Assembly (NCBI RefSeq): GCF_029688845.1
Contig: NZ_JARUKW010000014.1
Span: 1-64,000, forward strand
DNA length: 64,000 nt
Reading direction: 5' to 3'
DNA from: Natronococcus sp. A-GB1
Lineage (GTDB): Archaea > Halobacteriota > Halobacteria > Halobacteriales > Natrialbaceae
Position 1 is the stretch's first letter; every line of letters starts with the position of its first letter. The notes under the pieces are model-generated. The model saw only the letters and a program-made list of their open reading frames with translations. It searched no databases and was not told where the DNA came from. Made by a program: the position numbers and the translations under genes. Below are positions 1-10,843 of the stretch, piece by piece.

Positions 1-217
1 TAGAAAGCAAGACCGTTTCCGCCCCTCAAAGGGAGGCTTGTCGGACAGTACGATCGGCCACCGTCGAAACGATGGTCGTGGTTTAATACGGGTTCCATGG
101 ACGGCCAAAACGAGCACTCACGGGGAGGTGGTGGACACGCCCTAATACTACGGGGCGCCACCGAGAGTCGAAGCCAGTGGCGACGCCACCGACCCGTACG
201 TGCTCGGAGAACAAAAA

Positions 218-676
218 ATGAGCGACGAGAAAACCTACTCACGACGAGGCGTTACGGCACTCGCAGCAGGACTGCTCTTCACCGGCTCCGCCGGGACCGC
301 TGCAGCTGACAGCCATAAGAAAGATAAGAAAGACAAAAAGGACCACGATCGGAAAAAAGACCGACACGGTGGTCAGCAGCAGAGCCAGAACGTGTACCAG
401 TCCAACAAGGCGTACAACAGCGGTAACGCTAAAGCGCGCGCGGGTAAGGGGGGACACGCCCACGCCCAGGGATCCAACGTCCAGGCGAACTGGAACGCAC
501 AGCGCCAGCACGGCGGTCGCTGGCGAAGAGGCGGCCAGAAACAGCACCAGAACGTGTACCAGTCGAACAAGGCGTACAACAGCGGTAACGCCAAGGCGAC
601 GGCAGGAAAGTACGGAACCGCTAGGGCCTACGGAAACAACGAACAGTACAACTCGAACTCGCAGAGCCAGAGCTAG
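218..676 (+). CDS. Probable exported protein with two long near-identical repeats
   Basis: 152 aa from the ATG at 218; an upstream in-frame start at 200 is possible. The N-terminus has a Tat-like signal (SRRG then a hydrophobic run ending in AAA) with likely cleavage near residue 30. A Lys/Asp/His-rich stretch follows, then two copies of a module beginning QNVYQSNKAYNSGNAKA, separated by a Gly/His/Arg-rich linker. The tail is rich in Asn, Gln and Ser. The Gln/Asn/Gly spacing recalls curlin-type or other beta-stacking repeats, but I cannot assign a family. No enzyme motif is visible. The mature protein is basic and Asn/Gln-rich, unlike the acidic proteins around it. A surface or extracellular matrix role is a guess from composition. 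Confidence 0.7.
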   Translation: MSDEKTYSRRGVTALAAGLLFTGSAGTAAADSHKKDKKDKKDHDRKKDRHGGQQQSQNVYQSNKAYNSGNAKARAGKGGHAHAQGSNVQANWNAQRQHGGRWRRGGQKQHQNVYQSNKAYNSGNAKATAGKYGTARAYGNNEQYNSNSQSQS

Positions 677-1368
677 CGCGAGCAGCCGAGACGGAATCGG
701 CCTCTCGACTGGGTGATGGACGTACTATTCGTTCCGTCCACCCGTATTTTTGAAGCGATCCGGTACAGATACGTCTGGATCAGTCGTCGGTATCACCGAA
801 GAGGCACCGCCAAGTAAGACGAGCGGTGGCCTACGGCAGATCCACTGAAGCGGATCCTCGAGGTCGCGAGACGATTTGTAAGGAACGGTAGCCCTCGAGA
901 CCCATCCAGAAAGCGAGGACTGCGGATCTGAAGGCCAAACCGTGAGCGCTGTGGAAATTCGTCTCGAGGCGAGCACTACACCACCGGTACTGTCTCGCCG
1001 AGCGCTCTCGCTCGTGTCCGAAGATGCACGACTAGCTACTCGTGGGTATTTCACGAGTTCCGGTATTTCCCACGTCCCTCACCGATCGGGAGCGAGTTGT
1101 ACCCGCCTACCCGAATTCGGCGGTTCGTTTGAGCGTTCAACTGGCGACTACCGGTGAAACGATTTCCGCTGTTCAAACCGAATCGGGTCGACCGACGAAC
1201 CAGCGAGGTTCCGATCGAGAGCGCTCGATGTAGACGGAACCGACACGACTCGGCGGAAAGTGAGCGTCGTCCTCCTCGGCGCAGCGTTCACTGTTGCCGT
1301 TCCGGAGGAACAGAACCACTCGTAGCCCGTCCGAGAGACGCGAAAGACCAGCCGTCAGAGGCTCTACA
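677..1368. other. Intergenic stretch without a recognisable gene
   Basis: About 690 bases between two repeat-protein genes. Short open frames on both strands translate to Arg/Ser-rich, non-acidic sequence that does not look like haloarchaeal coding DNA. No tRNA, IS end or strong terminator was seen. Confidence 0.5.
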
Positions 1369-1947
1369 ATGATCGAAACCGAATTTCCCTGGGGAACGGT
1401 AATCCACGGGACCGAGTCGAAAACAGGAGAAACAACCGTCGAGATAACCGTCGAGTCCGAAAACAGCGTCTCCGTCGAGACGATCGCGGCTCCAGACGCG
1501 AGGACAGACTTCTTCGATGGGGACGACCCGACCGACGGCAATCGGGACGCCGAGATGGAGACGTTCCAGTGGGGGGCAGTGACTTACGAGAGCGATCCTG
1601 ACGCCGGCGTAACCGACGTCAGGGTGATCGTCGACGCCGAAGACGACATCGATCTCTCGGTGACCACGATTTCCGGCGGCGCCGAGTCGACCTCGAGGTC
1701 GATCGTTCAGACCGACGATTTCGGTGATCGGTTCCCGGGCGACGAAAGCACCGCCGTCTCCCGATCGACCAGCAGCAGCACGTCGGTCTCCCGTTCGACG
1801 AACGTCTCACGATCTTCGAAGCTCTCGCAGTCTTCGAGTGTCTCACAGTCGACGAACGTCTCGCAGTCTTCGACCACGTCGTCCGGGGACGACTGGGACG
1901 ATTCGACCTCGATCCCGATCGACGACACCGGCGACGAGGACGAGTGA
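1369..1947 (+). CDS. Acidic protein with duplicated N-terminal domain and Ser-rich repeat tail
   Basis: 192 aa from the ATG at 1369. The first ~100 residues contain two related segments, each with F-x-W-G-x-V followed by beta-rich sequence (FPWGTVIHG and FQWGAVTYE), so a small domain appears duplicated. Residues ~125-175 form a run of short repeats of the type V-S-[RQ]-S-[TS]-[NS], and the end is Asp-rich. There is no signal peptide or membrane segment. I do not recognise the family. The repeats resemble beta-solenoid or low-complexity linkers. With the repeat protein at 218-676 it forms a small repeat-protein region. An in-frame start at 1294 gives an Arg-rich, unlikely N-terminus. Confidence 0.65.
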   Translation: MIETEFPWGTVIHGTESKTGETTVEITVESENSVSVETIAAPDARTDFFDGDDPTDGNRDAEMETFQWGAVTYESDPDAGVTDVRVIVDAEDDIDLSVTTISGGAESTSRSIVQTDDFGDRFPGDESTAVSRSTSSSTSVSRSTNVSRSSKLSQSSSVSQSTNVSQSSTTSSGDDWDDSTSIPIDDTGDEDE

Positions 1948-2101
1948 ACGACCCTACCCTACTCGCTCACGATCGCCGTCGTTCGCTCCTCGAGGGTCCC
2001 GAGAAAGCTGCTATCGAAGGCGCTCGAACCGGTCGACCGCGAACGAATCGGCCGGCCGCCGTCGACCGACACTGTCCCGTCGACACTCGGTGACCTCCTC
2101 G

Positions 2102-3463
2102 TCACCGGTCAGTCTCTTCGTCTAGAACGATGGCTTCGGCGCGGCGAGCGATCTCCCGAACCGGGAGGTCGATCGCTCGAGCCACCCGCGCGGCATCGTC
2201 GTACTCCGCGCTGACGTCGTACACCTCACCGTCGGCGTCGCTCGCGATCTTGACCGTGATCTCGTGGTGATCGCCCTCGAGGTCGAGCTCGACGGTCTCA
2301 AACTCCCGATCGGCGATCCAGCGGTGGGTCGCGCCGGCCTCCCTGACGCCGAGCGTGCCGGTCTCTTCGGCCAGCGTTCGCGCGACCCGCTTCCTGTCTT
2401 CGGGTTTGCAGATCACCTTCACGAGGTGGCCGGGTCGAGACTTCTTCATCGTTGCCGGGATGATCGTAACGTCGCGCGCGCCCGCGTCCGCGAGCGTTTC
2501 CTGAAGGCCGCCGAGCACCTCCGGCGTCGCGTCGTCGAGGTTCGTCTCGAGGACGGCGATGTCGTCTCGGACGAGTTCGCTGCCGCCGTCACCAACCAGC
2601 ACTCGGAGCACGTTCGGATGGGGATCGAGATCGTAGCCGCCGGCGCCGTAGCCCGAGGCCTCGAGCTCCAGTGCGGGCAGTGACTCGACGCCGTCGGCGA
2701 GGTGGCCCAGGATCGCCGCCCCGGTCGGCGTCAGCAGTTCGACGTCGACGGGACCGCCCCGCAGCGACCAGTCGGCGCGCTCGGCGATCTCGATGACGGC
2801 AGGGGTGGGGACGGGGTACTCGCCGTGGCTCATGCCGACGCTGCCGCCGCCGGTCGCCAACGGGGTGGTAACGATCCGCTCAGCCCCGAGATCGTGGACG
2901 AGCGCGACCGCGCCGACGACATCGGCGATGGCGTCGTCGGCGCCGACCTCGTGGAAGTGGATCTCCTCGAGGGATTCGCCATGGACGCTCGCCTCGGCCT
3001 CACCGAGCAGCTCGAAGATCGCGAGGGCGTCGCGTTCGATCGCTTCGTCGAGACCCATCCCTTCGACGATCTCGCAGACCTCGAGGTAGCTGCGGTGGGG
3101 GCCGTGGCCCTCGGCTGGAACCGCGTCGCTCGAGGCGTCGTGATCGTGGACGTGACCGTGGCCATGCTGATCCGGATCGTCGTGGTCGTGGATGTGACCG
3201 TGGCCGTGGGACTCCGGGTCCCCTCGATCGTGATCGTGGACATGACCGTGGCTCGAGTCGGAGTCCTCGTCGGCATCGGTCAGAACGACGTCGACGGTGG
3301 TCGCCGCGATCCCGCATTTGACGGTGTCGTCGATCCGGTACTCGAGGTCGAGTTCGTTCGTGACGGGCTCGAGGGCGGCCGGATCGGCGCCGGCGTCGAG
3401 CAACGTGGCGAGGAGCATGTCGCCACTGGCACCCAGTCGGCCGTCGAACGCGAGCGTGTGCAT
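2102..3463 (-). CDS. larC: LarC-like nickel-pincer cofactor biosynthesis protein
   Basis: 453 aa. The start at 3463 gives the characteristic N-terminus MHTLAFDGRLGASGDMLL; an upstream in-frame start adds nine poor residues. LarC is the CTP-dependent nickel insertase that completes the nickel-pincer nucleotide used by lactate racemase-type enzymes. The C-terminal half carries the conserved ETNLDDATPEVLGG stretch and a ferredoxin-like region (IIPATMKKSRPGHLVKVIC). Residues 71-123 are a low-complexity loop with 16 histidines in HGH/HDHD runs, probably for nickel binding or storage. No larB or larE is in the window. It is divergent from cdc48, with about 200 bp between the starts. Confidence 0.88.
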   Translation of the reverse strand: MHTLAFDGRLGASGDMLLATLLDAGADPAALEPVTNELDLEYRIDDTVKCGIAATTVDVVLTDADEDSDSSHGHVHDHDRGDPESHGHGHIHDHDDPDQHGHGHVHDHDASSDAVPAEGHGPHRSYLEVCEIVEGMGLDEAIERDALAIFELLGEAEASVHGESLEEIHFHEVGADDAIADVVGAVALVHDLGAERIVTTPLATGGGSVGMSHGEYPVPTPAVIEIAERADWSLRGGPVDVELLTPTGAAILGHLADGVESLPALELEASGYGAGGYDLDPHPNVLRVLVGDGGSELVRDDIAVLETNLDDATPEVLGGLQETLADAGARDVTIIPATMKKSRPGHLVKVICKPEDRKRVARTLAEETGTLGVREAGATHRWIADREFETVELDLEGDHHEITVKIASDADGEVYDVSAEYDDAARVARAIDLPVREIARRAEAIVLDEETDR

Positions 3464-3660
3464 ACTCGTAGGGGCGACTGGTGTGGGCAAAAAGCCACGC
3501 CTCTTGCGGGCGAGAGGTGCCCGCGGCCGAAGGCGGTACCTCTATGTGTCTTGCCACCTCAGTTAGATATGGTGACAACTAGCACGGTGTGGGTTCACGG
3601 TAGCAAAAAGCCTATCCGGTACCGAATCGGAATCACTGACATCGCCGTCCATCCCGAATC
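3464..3660. promoter_or_regulatory. Divergent larC/cdc48 intergenic region
   Basis: This 197 bp interval must hold the promoters of both genes. Reading towards larC there is a T-rich GGCTTTTTGCC box about 25-35 nt before the ATG. Towards cdc48 there is a short AT-rich box (AAAAAGCCTATCC) roughly 45 nt before the ATG. Neither is a perfect haloarchaeal TATA box. Confidence 0.4.
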
Positions 3661-5889
3661 ATGAACGAAGTCCAACTGGAGGTTGCGAAAGCGTACCCGA
3701 ACGACTCGGGTCGCGGTATCGCCCGACTCGACCCGGACACGCTGTTACATCTAAAGCTGAGTCCGGGCGACATCATCGAGATCGAAGGCGCGGATACGAC
3801 CGCCGCGAAGGTGTGGCGTGCGGATCGACAGGACTGGAACACGGACACCGTCCGGATCGACGGCTTCACCCGACAGAACGCCGACGTCGGTATCGGCGAG
3901 CGAGTGACGATCCGGAAGGCCGAGGCGACGAAGGCCGACGAGCTCGTCCTCGCACCCCCCGAGGAGGCGTCGGTCCAGTTCGGTTCCGACGCCGCTGGCA
4001 TGGTCAAACGCCAGATCCTCAAGCGCCCGGTCGTCGGCCGCGACATCGTCCCCGTGATGAGTTCGACGAACCACCCCTTCATGCGCTCGCCGGGGCAGGC
4101 GATCCCGCTGATCGCCGTCGAAACCGAGCCCGAGGGCGTGGTTTTGATCACTGAGGACACCGACGTCGAACTCCGCGAGGAACCCATCAGCGGTTTCGAA
4201 AAGACCGGCGGCGGGATCACCTACGAGGACATCGGGGGCCTACAAGACGAGATCCAGCGGGTCCGCGAGATGGTCGAGCTGCCGATGAAACATCCCCAGA
4301 TCTTCAAGAAACTGGGGATCGAGCCGCCACAGGGCGTCCTGTTGCACGGCCCGCCCGGCACCGGGAAGACCCTGCTCGCCAAGGCGGTGGCCAACGAGAC
4401 CTCGGCGAGTTTCTTCTCCATCGCCGGACCGGAGATCATCTCGAAGTACTACGGGGAAAGCGAACAGCAACTCAGGGAGATCTTCGAGGACGCAAGCGAG
4501 GAGTCGCCCGCGATCATCTTCATCGACGAACTCGACTCCATCGCGCCCAAGCGTGAGGACGTCACCGGCGAGGTCGAACGCCGGGTCGTCGCCCAGCTGC
4601 TGACGATGATGGACGGCCTCGAGGCTCGAGGCCAGGTGATCGTCATCGCCGCGACCAACCGGGTCGACAGCGTCGACCCCGCCCTGCGTCGGCCGGGTCG
4701 GTTCGACCGCGAGATCGAGATCGGTGTCCCCGACGAGGTGGGTCGCGAGGAGATCCTCCAGATCCACACGCGCGGAATGCCGCTGTCGGACGACGTGGAT
4801 CTGGCCCACATGGCCGACGAAACCCACGGCTTCGTCGGCGCCGACATCGAGAGTCTGACGAAGGAGGCCGCGATGAAGGCCCTGCGCCGATACCTGCCGG
4901 AGATCGATTTGGACGAGGAGGACATCCCGCCGAGCCTGATCGACCGGATGATCGTCAAGCGCCAGGACTTCCGTGGCGCCCTGAACGAGGTCGAACCCTC
5001 GGCGATGCGGGAGGTGCTCGTCGAGCTGCCGAAGATCTCCTGGGACGACGTCGGGGGCCTCCACGACGCCCAGGAGCAGGTCCAGGAGTCCGTCGAGTGG
5101 CCACTGAACAATCCCGATCGGTTCGAGCGGCTGGGGATCGATCCGCCGGCTGGCGTCTTGCTGTACGGGCCGCCCGGGACGGGGAAGACGCTGATGGCGA
5201 AAGCCGTCGCCAACGAGACGAACGCCAACTTCATCTCGGTTCGGGGTCCACAGCTGCTCAGCAAGTGGGTCGGCGAATCCGAGAAGGCGATCCGCCAGAC
5301 GTTCCGCAAGGCCCGACAGGTGTCGCCGACGGTGATCTTCTTCGACGAACTCGACGCGCTGGCGCCCGGGCGGGGCGGCGAGACCGGTTCGAACGTCTCC
5401 GAGCGGGTCGTCAACCAGCTGCTGACCGAACTCGACGGGTTAGAGGAGATGGAGAACGTGATGGTCATCGGCGCGACCAACCGACCCGACATGATCGACC
5501 CCGCCCTGTTGCGGTCGGGGCGGTTCGACCGACTGGTGATGATCGGCGAACCCGACGTCGAGGGTCGCGAGCGGATCCTCGACATCCACACCCAGGGGAC
5601 GCCGCTGGCCGCGGACGTCAACCTCCAGGAGATCGCCGAGATCACCGACGGCTACGTCGGCAGCGACCTCGAGTCGATCGCCCGCGAGGCCGCCATCGAG
5701 GCACTGCGCGAGGACCACGAGGCCGACACCGTCGAGATGCGCCACTTCCGCCAGGCCATGGAGAACGTTCGGCCGACGATCACCGACGACATCCTCGACT
5801 ACTACGAGCGGATCGAAGAGGAGTTCCAGGGCGGCTCGAGCGGCCCGGATCCGACCGGTCGCCGCGGCAGCCGGATCGGGTTCCAGTAG
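3661..5889 (+). CDS. cdc48: Cdc48/p97-family AAA+ ATPase
   Basis: 742 aa, the normal length for archaeal Cdc48 (VAT). The N-terminal substrate/cofactor-binding domain (~1-190, double-psi barrel plus 4-fold region) is followed by two AAA modules. D1 has Walker A GPPGTGKT at 230-237 and Walker B FIDELD with D289/E290. D2 has Walker A at 503-510 and Walker B FFDELD with D562/E563. Both have arginine-finger regions (RRPGRFD and LRSGRFD). Cdc48 unfolds proteins in the cytosol, and in archaea it can feed the 20S proteasome. The C-terminus (SRIGFQ) lacks an evident HbYX motif. A GTTTTGCTG T-rich tract follows the stop. Confidence 0.97.
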   Translation: MNEVQLEVAKAYPNDSGRGIARLDPDTLLHLKLSPGDIIEIEGADTTAAKVWRADRQDWNTDTVRIDGFTRQNADVGIGERVTIRKAEATKADELVLAPPEEASVQFGSDAAGMVKRQILKRPVVGRDIVPVMSSTNHPFMRSPGQAIPLIAVETEPEGVVLITEDTDVELREEPISGFEKTGGGITYEDIGGLQDEIQRVREMVELPMKHPQIFKKLGIEPPQGVLLHGPPGTGKTLLAKAVANETSASFFSIAGPEIISKYYGESEQQLREIFEDASEESPAIIFIDELDSIAPKREDVTGEVERRVVAQLLTMMDGLEARGQVIVIAATNRVDSVDPALRRPGRFDREIEIGVPDEVGREEILQIHTRGMPLSDDVDLAHMADETHGFVGADIESLTKEAAMKALRRYLPEIDLDEEDIPPSLIDRMIVKRQDFRGALNEVEPSAMREVLVELPKISWDDVGGLHDAQEQVQESVEWPLNNPDRFERLGIDPPAGVLLYGPPGTGKTLMAKAVANETNANFISVRGPQLLSKWVGESEKAIRQTFRKARQVSPTVIFFDELDALAPGRGGETGSNVSERVVNQLLTELDGLEEMENVMVIGATNRPDMIDPALLRSGRFDRLVMIGEPDVEGRERILDIHTQGTPLAADVNLQEIAEITDGYVGSDLESIAREAAIEALREDHEADTVEMRHFRQAMENVRPTITDDILDYYERIEEEFQGGSSGPDPTGRRGSRIGFQ

Positions 5890-6265
5890 CGACTCGACCC
5901 CGTTTTGCTGACGATAGGGTTCGGTTTACGCTCCGTTCGATCGCTACCGACCCGGTTTCCGAACGGTTTCGTTTCCGCGACGACGCCGCGCCGTCGGTCG
6001 GTTCGAACGGTTCGACGTTCGTTTCCGGTGGTTCGATCGGTCGTTCGCTCGACTGAACAGTCGGAACCTTTAGCTACACAGTCATATTCTCGATCCGTGG
6101 CTCTGAGGACGCGCTGCGAGCGCAACCGCTCTCACCGACCGCGAGTCCGCGTTCGGTTCGGTTCAGTTCGACCCTTATTCGGATGAACCGTATACAACCG
6201 GTCGAAACGGTCGCGCCGATATATGTGGCGCCGGGTGGGAACGCGAGACGTGGTCAGGTGTTTCG
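5890..6265. other. Intergenic stretch without a recognisable gene
   Basis: About 375 bases between cdc48 and the small membrane protein gene. It has a T-rich tract just after cdc48 (possible terminator) and AT-rich sequence near 6170-6200. No coding or RNA feature was recognised. Confidence 0.4.
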
Positions 6266-6526
6266 ATGGCTAACTCTTCAACGACCCACGACTCCCGCCC
6301 CGAGAGTACCGAGGGACCGGACGGTGATCGGCTCCTCGAGCGACTCGCCCCCCACGTCGCCGACTCCGTTCGGAAGGCCGGCTTCTGGTCGGCGATCGTG
6401 CTCCCCTTTCTGTACGTCCCGCTTCTGGCGACCGGCCTGTCGACGGCGACCGAGACCGCCACGTTTCTGGCCCTGCTCGGGCTCAACCTCGCCGCACTCT
6501 ACGTCGGCCACGCGTACGGTCGGTAG
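6266..6526 (+). CDS. Small two-helix membrane protein
   Basis: 86 aa. The hydrophilic, acidic N-terminal ~40 residues (STTHDSRPESTEGPDGD) are followed by two hydrophobic helices at roughly 40-60 and 63-82, ending in HAYGR. It looks like an integral membrane protein with a cytoplasmic N-terminus. The family is not recognised. It converges on the DMT transporter gene, with 9 bp between the ends. The acidic composition and hydrophobic periodicity support a real gene. Confidence 0.6.
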   Translation: MANSSTTHDSRPESTEGPDGDRLLERLAPHVADSVRKAGFWSAIVLPFLYVPLLATGLSTATETATFLALLGLNLAALYVGHAYGR

Positions 6527-6535
6527 GACGCGCCG

Positions 6536-7459
6536 TCAGCTCGATCCCCACCGCCTGACCGCGGCGACCTCCTGACCGATCGCGCGACGCTTTACGAGGA
6601 CGAACCCGCAGGCGATCAGCGCGAACCCGGCGACCGTCGCCGCGTCGATCACCTCGCCGAGGTACAGCCAGCCGACGATCGCCGTGAACACCGGGGCGAC
6701 ATAAGAGACCATGTTGATCTCGACGGCGCCGAGTCGCTCGAGCAGATCGAAGTACAGCAGAAAGCCGAGCGCGCTCGCGACGAGCGAGAGGTACGCGAGC
6801 GCGCCGATCGCCTCGAGATCGGCCCAGGCGGCCGGCTCGATCGGTTCGCGGAGGCCGAGGCTCACGAGGTGCATCAGGGCGGCCCCGCCGAGCATCGACC
6901 AGGCCTCCATCGTCTCGATCGGCAGATCGGCCTCGAGTCGCCTCGTGAGGACGCTGCCGAGCGCGAACGCCGCGGCCGCACAGAACACCAGCAGCTTCGC
7001 GACGGCGTCGGTCGCGAACAGGTTCGACGGGTCGGGCTGGACGACGACGCCGACCCCGACGAGGCCGACGCAGACGCCGGCGACGCCGACGGCCGACAGC
7101 GCATCCGACGGAACGAGCGCCCGCGCGAACCCGGTCGTCAACACCGGGGAGAGGCTCACCAGCACCGCCGCGGCGGCGGCGGTCGTGTGTTGCTGGCCGA
7201 CGAAGAGAAAGACGTGGTAGGCACCGATCAACAGCGCCGCGCCGACCGTGACGGTCGCCCACTCCTCGCGCCCGGTGGGTCGCCAGTGATCGACGGCATA
7301 GATCGCGTACCCGAGCATCACGACGCCCGCGATGTCGTAGCGAAGCGCCGCGAACAACACCGGTGGAAAGTGATCGAGCCCCGCACTGATCGCGACGAAC
7401 GAACTACCCCAGGCGGCGGCAAGAACCAAGAAGAGAGCGAGATTTCGGTAGCGGCTCAC
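6536..7459 (-). CDS. EamA/DMT-family transporter
   Basis: 307 aa with ten predicted transmembrane segments arranged as two EamA repeats. The N-terminal signature includes AAAWGSSFVAISAGL and LRYDIAGVVMLGYA. The second repeat carries ALAYLSLVASALGFLLYF and a GEVIDAATVAGFALIACGF segment. Members of the drug/metabolite transporter superfamily export metabolites or drugs across the cytoplasmic membrane; the substrate cannot be read from sequence. The start is GTG at 7459, giving MSRYRN before the first helix. The Arg/Ala-rich short tail after the last helix is ordinary. Confidence 0.88.
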   Translation of the reverse strand: MSRYRNLALFLVLAAAWGSSFVAISAGLDHFPPVLFAALRYDIAGVVMLGYAIYAVDHWRPTGREEWATVTVGAALLIGAYHVFLFVGQQHTTAAAAAVLVSLSPVLTTGFARALVPSDALSAVGVAGVCVGLVGVGVVVQPDPSNLFATDAVAKLLVFCAAAAFALGSVLTRRLEADLPIETMEAWSMLGGAALMHLVSLGLREPIEPAAWADLEAIGALAYLSLVASALGFLLYFDLLERLGAVEINMVSYVAPVFTAIVGWLYLGEVIDAATVAGFALIACGFVLVKRRAIGQEVAAVRRWGSS

Positions 7460-7498
7460 GGTCGCCGTTTCGCGGGCGACCTGCTATGCGTTTCGGAT

Positions 7499-7858
7499 CT
7501 ACAGCAGCGGCTTCTCGCGGATCTCCGGCTCCGATTCGGTCTGCTTGAACTGCTCGAGCAGCGGTCGGATGTCGTCAAACCCCTCCGTCAGGACGATATC
7601 GCCGCTTCGGAGGTCGTAGTCGACGATACCGTAATCGGCCAGTCGTGGGAGGTGGTTGTGGATCAGCGAGACGTATACGCGCTGTCTGTCCTCCGAGTCG
7701 ATCGAGCCGTCCTCGCTGCGCTCCCAGGCGGCGATCTCGGAGACGACGTCCTCGAGGTTTCCCCGCCGCGTCTCGGCTAGCTGGTAGAGGAGGTACCGAC
7801 GCTCGGACTCGGCCAGCAGCGAACAGGCAGCTTCCATACGAGATGGGGTCTGCGTCAT
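7499..7858 (-). CDS. DUF7344 haloarchaeal winged-helix-type regulator
   Basis: 119 aa from the ATG at 7858 (MTQTPSRMEAA). The core has the DUF7344 pattern: LLAESERRYLLYQLAE, then VVSEIAAWE, then RVYVSLIHNHLPRLADYGIVDYD. This is a winged-helix-like fold common in haloarchaea and presumed to regulate transcription. A second, divergent member of the family lies at 24016-24429. Upstream (7879-7888) is the perfect palindrome TGTAATTACA, a candidate operator. A longer start at 7933 would add a basic segment spanning the palindrome and is less likely. Confidence 0.75.
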   Translation of the reverse strand: MTQTPSRMEAACSLLAESERRYLLYQLAETRRGNLEDVVSEIAAWERSEDGSIDSEDRQRVYVSLIHNHLPRLADYGIVDYDLRSGDIVLTEGFDDIRPLLEQFKQTESEPEIREKPLL

Positions 7859-7878
7859 ATCTGAGGGAAGCCGCCATT

Positions 7879-7888
7879 TGTAATTACA
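7879..7888. promoter_or_regulatory. Palindrome TGTAATTACA upstream of the DUF7344 gene
   Basis: A perfect 10-bp AT-rich palindrome about 20 bp before the start codon in otherwise GC-rich DNA. It could be an operator or part of the promoter. There is no further evidence. Confidence 0.35.
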
Positions 7889-7944
7889 CCTGCTGCCAAA
7901 ACGGTTTGGGCCGAGCGAGTGATACTCTCGCATTCGGCTGCTCG

Positions 7945-7951
7945 AAAAAAA
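7945..7951 (-). terminator. T-tract terminator of the dpp operon
   Basis: On the minus strand seven consecutive T residues occur 12 nt after the dppF stop codon. Archaeal RNA polymerase terminates at such T-runs. It is the only long T-run near the end of the operon. Confidence 0.6.
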
Positions 7952-7963
7952 GTGGACGGCCGA

Positions 7964-9564
<1,601 letters not shown>

Positions 9565-9568
<4 letters not shown>

Positions 9569-10842
9569 CGCCGCTCACCCCCCGAGCTCTCGACGGTCGA
9601 CTCTGCCCGCTCGGGCTGGACGTCGTCCTCGAACCCGTCGGGGTCGGCGTGTTTGTCGACCGCCGTCCGGTCGTCCTTCCCGAAGTAGTCGGCCGACAGT
9701 GCGCGCGCCTCGGAGTACTCCTGGGTTGCGAGGACACAGCGCACCTCGTGTTCGTCGGTACCCCTCCCCTCGTACTCCGGAGGATGAGAGAGGCAGTCCT
9801 CCATCGCCTTCGGACAGCGATCCGCGAAGTAACACTGATCCGGCATCTCGTGGTCGAGCAGGCTCGGCACGTTGCCCGGAATCGGCTCGAGTCGATCCCC
9901 TGCACTCTCAAGGTCAGGAATCGACCCGAGCAACCCCTCAGTGTAAGGGTGGACGTGGTCGTCGAAGACGTCTTCGAGCGTGCCCCGCTCGACAATCTCG
10001 CCGGCGTACATGACGCCGACGCGGTTGCACATCCGGGCGACGACGCCCAGGTTGTGCGTGATCAGCAGGATCGTCATGCCGGTCTCGTCCTGTAAGTCGT
10101 CGAGCAGGTCGAGCACCTGGGCCTGGATCGTTACGTCCAGAGCCGTCGTGGGCTCGTCGGCGACCAGGATGTCGGGCTCGCCGGCCAACGCCTGAGCGAT
10201 CATCGCCCGCTGGAGCATCCCCCCGGAGTACTCGTGGGGGTACTCGTCGGCCCGCTCGACGGGGTCGGGGATGCCGACTAGCTCGAGCAGTTCGATCGCC
10301 CGCTCGCGGCTGGCCTCGCTGACGTACTTCTTCGAGGGTAACACCGTCGAGAGCATGAGCGTGCCAAGCGAGTACTCCTGGGTCTTCGCCCGTGTCGACC
10401 GGGGGTTCGCGCTCGCCCGCTGTTGGACTTCGACGGCCTCGGCGATCTGTTCGCCGACGGTGAGGCTCGGGTTGAAGCTGCTTTCGGGATCTTGGAAGAT
10501 CATGCTGAACGACGAGCCCCGAAGCGACCGCCGGACCCGCTTTGGCACCTCGAGCAAGTTCACGAACGAGCCGTCGACGGCCTCGGGGTGGTCGCCGGCG
10601 ACCGCCTCGGCGAGGTCGGGTTCGTTGAACCAGATCTCGCCATCGGTGATCTCGCCCGGCGACTCGATGAGGTCGATCACCGATCGGGCCGTGACGCTCT
10701 TCCCGCTGCCACTCTCGCCGACGATCCCGACCACCTCGCCCCGTTCGATCCGGAGGTCGAGGTCCGAGACCGCGTTTACCTGTCCCTGTTCCGTGAAGAA
10801 TCGCGTCGATAGTCCGTTTACGCGGAGAATATCCTCTGTCAT
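9565..10842 (-). CDS. dppD: Peptide-type ABC transporter ATP-binding protein (DppD-like)
   Basis: 425 aa from the ATG at 10842, preceded by GGAGG with ~11 nt spacing; an in-frame GTG at 10851 sits too close to that ribosome-binding site. It has Walker [10 protein letters not shown]-loop [12 protein letters not shown], signature YSGGMLQR, Walker [11 protein letters not shown] and an H-loop in LLITHNLGV. The C-terminal OppD/DppD motif with the RCPK cysteines ([14 protein letters not shown]) is intact. An extra ~45-residue segment rich in charged residues follows the Q-loop ([14 protein letters not shown]). The carboxy-terminal ~60 residues are a charged extension. The start lies one base after the permease stop. 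Confidence 0.92.
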
Positions 10843-10843
10843 G

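Noticed and set aside
239-547. Minus-strand open frame opposite the repeat protein
   Set aside because: Its Val/Leu-rich translation is the shadow of the plus-strand repeats; no family or start signal supports it.
725-1054. 109-codon minus-strand frame in the 0.7-1.1 kb gap
   Set aside because: Composition is Ser/Arg-rich rather than acidic, no ribosome-binding site and no recognisable domain.
2702-3664. Long plus-strand frame opposite larC
   Set aside because: It follows the codon pattern of larC on the other strand; its own sequence has no known domain.
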